From positions 744,001 to 808,000 of the forward strand of contig MCFH01000005.1 in the NCBI GenBank assembly GCA_002104945.1: 64,000 nt of DNA, read 5' to 3'. Positions 16,340 through 26,930 of the stretch are shown here, in pieces. The DNA is from Piromyces finnis. Its lineage: Eukaryota > Neocallimastigomycota > Neocallimastigomycetes > Neocallimastigales > Neocallimastigaceae. The position numbers and the translations under genes are program-made. Under the pieces are notes generated by a model. The model searched no databases. It saw only the letters and a list, made by a program, of their open reading frames with translations, and was not told where the DNA came from. Each line of letters starts with the position of its first letter. Position 1 is the stretch's first letter.

Positions 16340-17912
16340 ATGAATGTTTTATATACCAATTCATCAAAACAAATTCATCAATTACAATTAGATTTTGAAA
16401 AATTGGAACAGGGTGAAGATACTTCAAGTGCAATTCAAGGTAAATTTTAATTGAATTTATACTTTTTAATTGTTTTTAATTTTATGATAAACAATTTTAA
16501 ATATGTATTGTTTCAATATATTTTTTTTTAAATTAATTAAAAGAATAAATAAAAGCAAATAACGATTATTTTTTAAAATGAATGAAATGTTTTTTATTTA
16601 ATTATTATAATGTTCTATGTACTATATCTAGAAATGTGATGATTTATCATATTTTCAATTTTTTAAATGTTAATTGTAATCAAATATAATAGAAAAAATA
16701 TATTAATAAAACAAATGATATTTTTATATTAATTTATAAATTTGTAATATGATATATTTAGGCCAAATTTCTGCAAGTTTAGGTGCCTTGAAAAAAGCGT
16801 CAGATGAACTTATGCAATTAGCTAAAAGGGAAATTACTGAAGAAAAAAGAGAAATAGCTTATCAGTAAATAATTATAAATATATTATTTTATTTTTATAA
16901 ATTTTCAAGTAAAAAAACCCTTATTAACACATACAAATTTAATATGCCTATTGTATATAATATTCATTATAATTTAATAATATTTAAACGAAACTTTCAT
17001 TTTATTTAATTTTATTATTATTTTTTTTTTTTTAAAAAAGACGTGCAGAAAAAATACAAAGAGAATACCAACTTCTTCAAGATTCTTTTAATAGATGGAA
17101 ACAGAAACAAGCTGCAAAAGTAAATATTAGTGTACATTAAAAAAATAATTATCTAAAATAAAAATGAATCATAACATTTTATATATTATTATTTGTATTT
17201 AAATAGAGAAATGAAGAACGAGAAAGAGAACTACTTCTTAGACGGCAAGATGTATATACAATAAATTTATATTAATATAAAATTTTCTAAATTAAATGTG
17301 TAATTTTTGATGCGTATAGAATATTTATTAAGTACTATCTTTATTTTTTTATATTATTATTTTTTAATTTTAATAAAATTTACAATAGGGTACTAGGTAT
17401 CAACAGGAACAAAATTCATATTTACCACCAATGGATTATTTTGATCATGAATCTAATGTTTTAAACAGAACTGGAAAGCAAATAGATGATTATATATCAA
17501 TGGGAAGAAGTGCATTAGAAGAATTATATACTCAAAAGAACATTTTAAAGGTATAAAAGTTAATAATATCCGAAATATGATTTTTTTTTAGACTAGGAAG
17601 AGAGGATTATTTTAATGTACTCATAAAAAACGAGTACCAATCCGAATATAATAATATATTAAAATAAAATTTTTCTAGCAAAGTTTATTATCTTTTTATT
17701 AAGCATAAATGCGTTTTAATTTAACATAATTTTTGTAAATAAAATAGGGAACTAGAACAAAAATGTTAGATATTGCTAATACATTGGGTGTATCACAAAC
17801 AGTAATTCGTTATATAGAAACCAGAACTACTCAAGATAAATGGATATTACTTGTGGGTATCATTATTACCATTATTTTAATGTGGTTAATAGTTCATTAT
17901 TTTGGAAAATGA
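16340..17912 (+). CDS. BOS1: Golgi Qb-SNARE membrin/Bos1
   Basis: Tail-anchored SNARE for ER-to-Golgi vesicle fusion. Six exons: 16340-16439, 16762-16864, 17041-17119, 17207-17251, 17389-17550, 17748-17912; 654 nt, 217 aa (human GOSR2 212). The N-terminal helical region runs from MNVLYTNSSKQIHQLQLDFEKLE. The SNARE motif covers NRTGKQIDDYISMGRSALEEL, with the zero-layer Gln about residue 158, then LKGTRTKMLDIANTLGVSQT, RYIETRTTQDK and a C-terminal membrane helix WILLVGIIITIILMWLIVHY ending FGK. The order and the LKGT..K.LDIAN..G motif are diagnostic. The exon at 17207 is only 45 nt. Confidence 0.96.
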
Positions 17913-18497
17913 ACATTATTTATTAATATAAATAAAATATAATAAACAATTTTAATGTTTAAGTATTAAAAACTTTTTCAAAATTTAAATAATAAACACA
18001 GAATAAAAGACTTTATTATAAAACTTAATTTTGTTTTTCTTTTATTTAATATATAAAAACAATAAATAAAGATTTTTTTTATTTCAACAATTTTACACTT
18101 ATTTTAAAAATTTCCATTATTTATATCTACAATAAAACCTAATCTTAATTTTATATATATTAATAAAACATTTTCTATATTCTATATAAATATATATTTT
18201 ATTTTATATCCTCGCTTTTTGTTGTACATTTTCTCTCTTCATCCACTTTTCTATCACTTATAATTTTCCTCAGATATATCCAAATTATTCTATTAATTTC
18301 ATACAAGATAATATTGAAATATTCCCTGAAACTTTTTTATACTCTCTATAATTTTAAATTTTTATTATAAATTAATTTAAGATGCACACACATATACAAA
18401 TTATTTTTTCACCATATTTTATTATTTTGTAATGTATATTTTTTCCAATACAGTAATGAAATTGTATATATTGAATAATATATAGAACATAATAAAA
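17913..18497. other. Spacer between convergent membrin and RPS16
   Basis: 585 nt shared 3' flank. It has slightly more C than neighbouring spacers around 18210-18370 but no open frame, hairpin or RNA-gene motif that I could recognise. Confidence 0.6.
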
Positions 18498-19183
18498 TTA
18501 ACGGTAAGATTTCTATAATAATAGAATAATAATAAAAATAATATTTTATTAGTATCTATAATAATTTCACAAACTTTTAAAATATTTATATATATATTAT
18601 TATTCCTTACTTGGTACTTGGAACGAGCACCCTTTCCTCCGAACTTCTTTGGTTCACAACGACGTGGATCGGCAACAAGAAGAGAACGGTCGTACTTAAC
18701 AAGTAAATCCTTGATTTCCTTCTTAGAGGCTTCATCAACGAACTTTTGGTAGTAAGCAACAATAGCCTTAGCAATAGCTTGACGAATAGCTATATTTTAT
18801 AAAATATACATTTAATATTTCTACTATTTCTTATAGTTTTTATATTATTATTTAAAATTACCATAGATTTGAGAAGTGTGACCACCACCACGGACAGTAA
18901 CTCTGATATCAACGTTAGCGAATCTTTCCTTACCAACAATGAGGATTGGTTCGTAGATCTTGAACTTTAAGATATCTGGTTCAACAAGATCAATTGGAGA
19001 ACCATTGACCTTGAGAAGACCTTTACCAGTCTTACAGTAGGCAACAGCAGTGGCGGTTTTCTAATAATATAAAATTATAATTTTATTAATACTTTATTTA
19101 ATTCACTCTTAATACATAAATTTTAACTTTTAATATCATTATTTATTAATTACTTTGCGACCGTAAGTTTGAACGGCTTCCAT
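18498..19183 (-). CDS. RPS16: 40S ribosomal protein S16 (uS9)
   Basis: Small-subunit protein near the decoding site. Four exons, right to left: 19154-19183, 18862-19060, 18611-18789, 18498-18512; 423 nt, 140 aa. Matches: [109 protein letters not shown], and the invariant C-terminal KSYR. The last five codons (KSYR plus stop) sit alone in a 15-nt exon. Codon choice is visibly more G/C-rich than in neighbouring genes (CGT, AAG, GTC, ATC), as expected for a highly expressed gene. A 5'-UTR intron probably precedes the start. Confidence 0.98.
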
Positions 19184-19193
19184 GATTGCTATC

Positions 19194-19412
19194 CTATATA
19201 ATTATTAATGGATGAATATACATAAAATATTAACATTAAATAATTTAATTAGTAACTTATTTTTAATTATTAATATAAATAAAAATTCATCGTACATAAC
19301 ATTAACACATAATAATGAACACTCTTGAAGAAACTTCAATAAAAACAAACAAAATTCATCATTTAAAACATAAAAACATCATTCATTAAACAAAAATTCA
19401 TATCCTACATAC
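19194..19412 (-). promoter_or_regulatory. Probable 5'-UTR intron of RPS16
   Basis: Ten nt upstream of the RPS16 ATG the coding strand reads TATATAG, a good acceptor, and at 19412 there is a GTATGT donor preceded by ATTG. A leader intron is common in ribosomal protein genes. Transcript evidence is lacking. Confidence 0.5.
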
Positions 19413-19761
19413 CAATATTTTTTATAATAGCGTTAAGAGGAAGTACTAAATCAGAAATTTTTAATGTTGTTTTTGTTACTTCAAAAAAAATTCTATGGCT
19501 TTGAAAAATACCAATCAATGATTGGATAATATAGTTAACATTAATATAAATCAATAATTTATATTATTCAACAATATATTATAACTATATTATTAATATA
19601 TATTTATAATAAATATATTTATTATAAAATGTTACATTTGTAATAAATGTTTGATTATATATATATAATAATTTATTCTATATGAGATTTTTTAAGTCAA
19701 TAATTATTTAGGGTTATTGAATATATTAAGTGTTTTATTTATTTCTAAGTAGAGAAAAAAA
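19413..19761. other. RPS16 promoter and ARFRP1 3' flank
   Basis: Both genes are on the minus strand, so this gap holds the RPS16 promoter and the end of ARFRP1. An imperfect palindrome around 19511-19530 (CCAATCA/TGATTGG) places CCAAT elements in both orientations about 330 nt upstream of the RPS16 ATG. Confidence 0.5.
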
Positions 19762-20746
19762 TTAACTTTTATATATTGGTGGTCTATTTTCTTTATTTCT
19801 TTTCATTCTTAAAATTAACCACTCAATTGCTTCCTTAACACCTTTTCTATTAAATATATTAAACATATTTAGTATTAAAATACATTAAAATATAAAAAAT
19901 ATACTTATTGAATTAAATGAAGTTCATTTTAATACCCTGTTAAAGCTGATATTGGTAATACAGTGCTATCTCTCGCTCCTATATACATTGCTATTTTATT
20001 AAAGCTTTCTTTAATTTCTTCAACTTTTAATGCGTTTGGATTGTCTTGTTTATTTGCTAACATTAGTACAGGAACACCTTCAATAGTATCATCGGATATT
20101 ATATTTTCTAATAAAAAGTTGAATAAGTTAATGTGTTATTAATTTTTTTAGTTTTGATATTTTTATATTATAGTTCTTTAATATTTATTATGTTTGATTA
20201 AATCCTTATATTACCAAATGTTTGTTTACATTCTTCAATTCTTTCTACATCAACTGAATCAACAATAAATGCTATTCCATGACATTCATTGTAATATTCT
20301 TTCCATAATTTTTGTAATTCCTTTTGACCTCCTAAATCCCAAAAATTAATTTTTGAATTTTCATATTCAATTTTTCCAACTTTTTTATTACCATTATTAT
20401 ATAACAATATACTTTATTAATATTTAATTATGTAGAATATAAAATAAATTAATTGATCTTTTTCCTTCTTTTGAAAATAATATTTACCATTAAGACCGAC
20501 TGTTGGTGCAATTTTTTCTGGTGCTAAACCGGGTATACCAAGAAAAATTGATTTTATTTTTTCAAGAAATGTCTTTAAAATTTATATTATTTATTAAATA
20601 AATAATTGAAAGTATTATTACAAATGTATATATTATTAAAAATTATTTATTACTGTTTTTCCTGCATTATCTAAACCCAATATAATAATATAATATTCTT
20701 CTTTTTGAACAATATATTTATAAAGACCACTCAGTAAAGTATACAT
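19762..20746 (-). CDS. ARFRP1: ADP-ribosylation factor-related protein 1 (yeast Arl3 type)
   Basis: Arf-family GTPase acting at the trans-Golgi. Five exons, right to left: 20654-20746, 20488-20572, 20215-20379, 19936-20107, 19762-19846; 600 nt, 199 aa (human 201). The N-terminus MYTLLSGLYKYIVQKEEY is nearly the human ARFRP1 start and lacks the myristoylated Gly of ordinary Arfs, as known for this subfamily. G motifs: GLDNAGKT (24-31), PTVGLN, WDLGGQ (73-78), NKQD (133-136), SALTG. It ends with GVKEAIEWLI and a basic tail. The third exon is placed at TTGGAAAAATT because that junction restores GLNVGKIEYE in frame; upstream in-frame codons would break the alignment. Confidence 0.96.
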
Positions 20747-20873
20747 TTATTTTATAATTGATGTTATAATTTTTAGAGACTTTAAGAATAAACAAAAATT
20801 AATATATTTTTGATTTATTTATTATTTAGAATAATAATTAAAATAAATAATTAAAATAAATAATTAAAATAAA

Positions 20874-20883
20874 TAAAATAAAA

Positions 20884-20950
<67 letters not shown>

Positions 20951-20955
20951 AAAAA

Positions 20956-20986
<31 letters not shown>

Positions 20987-20988
20987 AT
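20874..20988 (+). repeat. (AAAT)n microsatellite
   Basis: Long tetranucleotide tract with one or two interruptions (an extra AA near 20950), upstream of ARFRP1. Confidence 0.95.
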
Positions 20989-21147
20989 TGATCCAATATT
21001 ATTTAATATTAATATATTTTTAATTTTCAAATTTTTATATGAAAATTTCAGATGCGAAATTTGTTACAACGTTCAAAATAAAAATATATTATTTTACAAT
21101 TTCTTACATTATGATTTTCTTAGTTATATTAGAAAATTTATCATATC

Positions 21148-21323
<176 letters not shown>

Positions 21324-21543
21324 TCCTAACTAGTATTTTTAATATTAATATTTTCTTTTTATTTTATTTATTTATTACTACTATTATTAAAAATAGTCTT
21401 TATTCTTTTTCTCAATAACATATTATATATTTTTTCTTTTGATTTTTTTTTATAATAGATAACCATTTTTGTTTATATTTTAATTTAATCAATTTCTGTA
21501 ATAATGATTTTTAAATAACATTATAAGAAGTGACAAAATAAAA

Positions 21544-22931
21544 TTATTGTTGTTTTTTGAGGCTGTTCTTTTTGTAAAATTTATCAACAACATTATCAGC
21601 GTCTCTAATAAAAACTTCATCAACAATAGCACTAATTGGAGAAGCCAAAACCTCAAATACAACATTAGTTCTCTTATTGAAACCTTGACTAGAATTTCTA
21701 AGCATTTCGCTAACAACATCATTAGTAATGTAATATCTTTCTCTAAGGGCACCCATAATCATACATCTAGCACATTCATCTGGATGGAGTGCTTTACTTG
21801 GTCCTTCAATTTCAAAAGTACAAGCTGGTTTTACTTTATTTTCATTTTCGAACATTGGACTATTGAAATATTATTAAATTTGCATTAATATATATTTTAA
21901 AAACATTATATATTTTTATTTCCTATTATATACATACGTATCCATGTTTCCAGGTAAATATAAATGAATCTTAGTCTTAAATGGAATTAATTCGTTACGA
22001 AGACCATCAACAAAACCTCTTAAACCATATTTAGAAGCACAATAACCAATGTAACCGGAGAATGAAACAGTAGCTAAGACAGAAGCAACATATATTATTC
22101 TTTCTGGGAATTCCATTTTTAATTTCTGACTTGCAGAAAAAAGAGCTTCAGTAAATCTAATACTACCAAGTAAATTGCTGTTAATTAAGTTTTCCATTAT
22201 AGTTTCTTTACCGGCCATTGTTGATTCAGCATCTTGAATTGCTTGATTTAAAAATTCTCCTGGAGCAGAACAACCTTTTCATAATTATAATTATAAATGT
22301 ATTTAACATCGAATAACATATGAAAAAAAAAAGATAGTATAATTAATATAAAATAACATTTAAAACAAAAGAGAAAACAAAAAAGATAACTAATTTCTAT
22401 AACTTTATGTAACTTATATTTTAATATATCGTTATTATTATTATTTTGAATAGAAATATAATAATAAAAATATAGTTTTTTACCATGACTCATAATAACC
22501 CAATCAATTCCATTATATTTAGTTAAAATACTTGGGACTTCCATGAAGATTTTTTCTCTATCCTTTAAATCTAATTTGTAGGCTTCTATTATTTGATTTT
22601 CTGGATCTTTAGCACAATTTTTAACTTCTTCAACAGCGTAATCAAGACGTGATTTACCATTAGAATCACTATCTTGTCCACGAGCAATTAAAATAACATT
22701 AGCACCATATTGAGCTAAGAGTTTAGCAGTACTTTTACCTAAACCACTTGAAGCACCTGTGACTATAATTTTTTTTCCTTCAACATTTTTTGAAATAAGT
22801 GTTGGAGAAAACTTTCTACTAATAATGAAGAAAATAAAAATTAAGCCATAAGAAATACCACAAATAAGTAAAGGAATTAAAATTAATAAAATATAAAATC
22901 TAAAATCAGTTAATTGATTTTCAAACCACAT
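21544..22931 (-). CDS. TSC10: 3-ketodihydrosphingosine reductase, short-chain dehydrogenase
   Basis: Reduces 3-ketodihydrosphingosine to dihydrosphingosine with NADPH, the second step of sphingolipid synthesis, on the cytosolic face of the ER. Three exons, right to left: 22484-22931, 21938-22274, 21544-21859; 1101 nt, 366 aa. An N-terminal membrane helix (about 13-37) precedes the Rossmann fold. TGASSGLG is at 58-65, then LIARG, VIMSHG, the catalytic Ser in IYVASVLA (about 214) and the YCASK motif (Y227, K231), followed by GLRGFVDGLRNEL and the KDSR-type PGNMDTPMFENENK loop. A basic tail (KKNSLKKQQ) ends the protein. The substrate is inferred from family-specific blocks and topology rather than from catalytic residues alone. 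Confidence 0.92.
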
Positions 22932-23489
22932 TATTGTAATTTTGAAAGTTTATAATTTTAAATATTTATTTTTTTAAATATAAATTAGTTGTGGAGCTAT
23001 TGTTATTATTATAAGTTATTTTAAATAAAATGAAAATAAATAAATAAAAATAAATATCACAAACGATCTTTTATTATAATCATTTCTTTAATTAAAAAAC
23101 GTAACTAATGATTTTCACATGTCAACATTAATTTACGATATATTATAGATTTTTAATTAATTTTTAATTAATCAAAAGATTAAGTATTAAAATATTTCAA
23201 TAACCCTTTTTTTATATAATTGTAATATAAATTTTTTATATATATTCATAATATCTTAAATATTTTATTATTGATATAGAATAATAATAAATAGTAAATT
23301 CCCGAAAATATGGACATATCTAATTTTTTTTCTATTTTTTCTTCATAAATGTTCTTTAATTCTGTCAAATTAATTAAAACAGTTAATTTAATTTATTATA
23401 AATTTTTAATTTTATAATAGTAAGTTAATATAAAATGATTTGCCTAAAAAAAAAATTAAAAGCTTTATTTTTAATAACCTATTCTTAGA

Positions 23490-23790
23490 AAGTAAGATAA
23501 ACATGGCTTTTTGTGATTATAAAGATATTTAACATTTTTGTTAAAGATCCCAAAGCTGATTTAAGAATTTTTAATTTTAATATTTGATGTTTTACTCTAA
23601 TAGAAATTATAAATGCAGAGCCATCAATAATAATACCGTTGGAAGAAAGAATCCTCTTACAATTCTTAAAGTTGAGAAAGGGGAAATAATTAAAATATTG
23701 GATTTAGTAAAAGTTTTATTCAAACTTTTTATGATATCTGAAGGCCACATCCTGCTCCTCCAAAAATGAGAACTTAAATTGCTCCTAATA
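23490..23790. pseudogene. Higher-complexity island, possible decayed coding fragment
   Basis: Within A/T-rich spacer, roughly 300 nt has clearly more G and C and protein-like text. Plus strand, 23584-23769, reads an open frame with GRKNPLTILKVEKGEIIK; another plus frame has VKDPKADLRIF and AEPSIIIPLEERILLQFL broken by stops; the minus strand also has an open run including SPFSTLRIVRGFFLPTV. No frame joins into a complete gene and no start or splice context is convincing. I do not recognise the source family. It may be a relic of a gene or mobile element; a short non-coding RNA is an alternative. Confidence 0.35.
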
Positions 23791-24459
23791 TTTGAATTAA
23801 AATACTATTAATATATATATCCTCATTTTTTATTTTATAAATTAAATTAGCCAACTTCATGTTTTTAAAAGTAGTTTAATTATTTATTATAATTGAAAAA
23901 TCATTTTTATATACTTAAAAAAAATATAATTAATAATATTTATGATTTTATATTTGAATTATTGAAATATTGAAATAATTAATTTTAATTGTAAAAACAA
24001 TAAAAGTCTATCAGTATATATATTTAAATATATTATATATAAAGAGAAATAAATATTTTAAACAATAATTTTATAATATATAGTAAGTTATTAATGATTA
24101 TATTAGGTACTCTTTTTTTATCAGAAAGATGGTAAAAAAAAAAATAAATACCATTGTAGAAGAATAGAAGAATATCAATATATATTAATTCGCATATTAA
24201 ATTTTTAAATGAAAAATTAATATAATAAAAAAGTAAAATCTAAAAAAAAAAATTTTTATATGAAATTATTTTTTTTATAAATCTCATATTTTTAAAATAG
24301 GTAATTGTTTCTTTTTCTTTTTCTTTTATGAAATAGTAGTTTTTTGAATATTCATTTGCAATATTATTATTTTTTATTAGGTAATATATAAAATATATGA
24401 ATATAAAAGATAGAGCTATTATAATTTATTTCTTTTTAAGTATAAAATGTAAACTACAT

Positions 24460-24485
24460 TTATAATCATTTATAAATGATTATAA
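24460..24485. repeat. Perfect 26-bp palindrome
   Basis: TTATAATCATTTA followed at once by its reverse complement, no loop. It lies in spacer between divergent genes. It could extrude as a cruciform or be a paired factor site; partly expected at this base composition. Confidence 0.75.
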
Positions 24486-25038
24486 TTTTATTTTTATACA
24501 TTATATTTAAAGTATAAAGATAAAATAAATTATAATTAATTATAATAATAAAAATATATATTAAGATTAATAAAAAAAATAAGTCAACTAAAAAAAACAT
24601 ATTATGTTCATTATTATAATAAATAAGTATTGAAGAAAATAAAATATTCCATAAATTATAAATTATTATTAAAAAAAAAAAAAAAAAAAAAATTTAAATA
24701 TTAATTGATAAACCTTATACTAATTCTAAATAATGATATAACAATATTATTTTATACTTTATTTTTTTTTATATAATTATAGGTTGATGTAAAGAGCTAT
24801 AATCAATTTAGTTTAATCAATAATTATTAATTTTAATGTTTTTATACAAATAATGTCTTCAATAAATTTGAAATGAATTTGTATTATTAAAAAAGTAAAA
24901 AAAAAAGAAAAAAATAATTTATTTACTTAAGAGTAAAAAAAAAAAAAAAAAAAGGGACTAAATATCTATCATTTATAATTCATTTATAATATGGCTATAT
25001 AATATAAATAAAGCACTTTTAATCTTTTTTTCTTTTTA

Positions 25039-25040
<2 letters not shown>

Positions 25041-25077
<37 letters not shown>
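25041..25077 (+). repeat. Poly(T), 37 nt
   Basis: Uninterrupted homopolymer about 315 nt upstream of the SET1 start codon, a possible nucleosome-excluding tract. Confidence 0.9.
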
Positions 25078-25078
<1 letters not shown>

Positions 25079-25392
25079 GAATAGAGAATTATAATTATTA
25101 TCATTTATTAAAATTAAATTAAAGAATAGTTTAATTGTAAAATTAAGAATACAATTTTTATTTAAATTATAAATTACTTTTTATTATTATTATTATTATT
25201 ATTATTTAATTATATTCTATCATATCATTTAAATTCCCCCTTTTTTTTTATAGTATTATAAAATCAATTTTGAAATTGTATTATTAAATATAAAAGAGGT
25301 AATAACAACAATATATAAAATGAAATAATTATTTATATTGTAATTATTAATTTATATTTAAAAAAGATTTTATATTAATTTAATTTTTAATA

Positions 25393-26876
25393 ATGAGTTC
25401 CGAAATAAAACAAGATAAAAATATACTAACTGTGACAGTTAAAAGAATTGTAAGTTCTTTTTCTTTTTAGAATTTATATCAAAATATATAATACTTGATT
25501 TAATATAGTATATATATCAATACATCAAAATATTCATATATTTAAATTTCCATTGAAAAAATAAAAAAATAAAAAACGAAAAAATAAATTTTAGAAATCA
25601 GATCCTCGAAAGAAAATTGAATGGTATGAATTAGCAGGTCATAGAAATAGAAAATTAATAAAAAATTTTTCACCAGTTGTTTTCGAGGTAATTTTTAAAT
25701 ATATATTTTATCATAAACTGATAATTTAATACTGAGATATATTAAATTAATATAATAATGAATTCTTATAATCATAATAAATAAGGATGAAAATATAATA
25801 CCTACGTTATTATTTAGGAATTTACCAGATGCATATTCAAGCAATGAACTATATAATTTATGTAATGAATTTGGTCCGATAGAGTCATATAAATATGAGT
25901 CTTTATGTAATATTGGATCAATAACTTATAATATAAGTAGCAGAAATGGAAAAGTACCAAGAAATGCACTTTTAACATTGACTGGCTCATTAGTAAAAGA
26001 TAAATACATAAAAGTAGAGTTTGATAGAAATGGTAATTACTTCTTTTATATAAATAATATATAAATATAAAAAAAATTAATAAATGAAGTTTTAATTATT
26101 ATAAAATATATCATAAAAAGAATCAAAGTTTAAAGAAATTGTTGAAAAAAAGAAAGAAGAAATAGGGAAACAAAAAGAAATCGAAGATAAAAGAAAGAAT
26201 GAAAATAAAAAAAAGAGTGAAGAAGGAAATAAATCAATAAGATCTTTATTACAAGGAAATGATGAAAAGCAAATGAAAAATGATAAATATAAGACATATC
26301 CTAAAATCCAAGATTACAATGATAATAAGATTGATTATAGTAAAAAACATAATAGACATAGGAATTCATGGAATGAAGAAGGAAATCATAAGCAAACAAA
26401 TAATGCAAAGTTTAATATGAATGATAGGGATAATAATGATCGGTATTATTATAAAAACGAAAGAAAAAGTGATAAAGGAATATACGGAAAAGATAAGATA
26501 GATAAGATGCAAGCTGCTGATCGATTAAAACAAATTGAGATTGAAAAGGCTAAATTGCAAAAAATAATTAATGAAAAGGAAGCATTGATAAAGAAAAATG
26601 AACAAAATGACAATAATAATGTGTCAAAAGTCAAAAAAGAGATTAAACCCGAAAAGTTTACAGGTTTGAATATTACTTCTAAAAGAGCATATTGTTATAC
26701 TAAAAGATGATTATAAGTTTATAATATTAAAAAATTAATATGAAAATATTATTATTTAGATTCCAAGGAATTGGCAGTGGAACATAAAGAAAAAGAATCG
26801 AATAAATCAAATAATGGAATTGAAAGTTTGTTTTAATTATATATATTGTTTTCAAAAAGTTATATTCTAACATGTA

Positions 26877-26930
<54 letters not shown>

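Larger units (their letters stand above)
22932..25392. other. 2.5-kb spacer between divergent reductase and SET1
   Basis: It holds promoters for both divergent genes. Mostly A/T with poly(A) and poly(T) runs (37 T at 25041-25077), a perfect 26-bp palindrome at 24460-24485 and a higher-complexity island at about 23490-23790 described separately. Confidence 0.65.
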
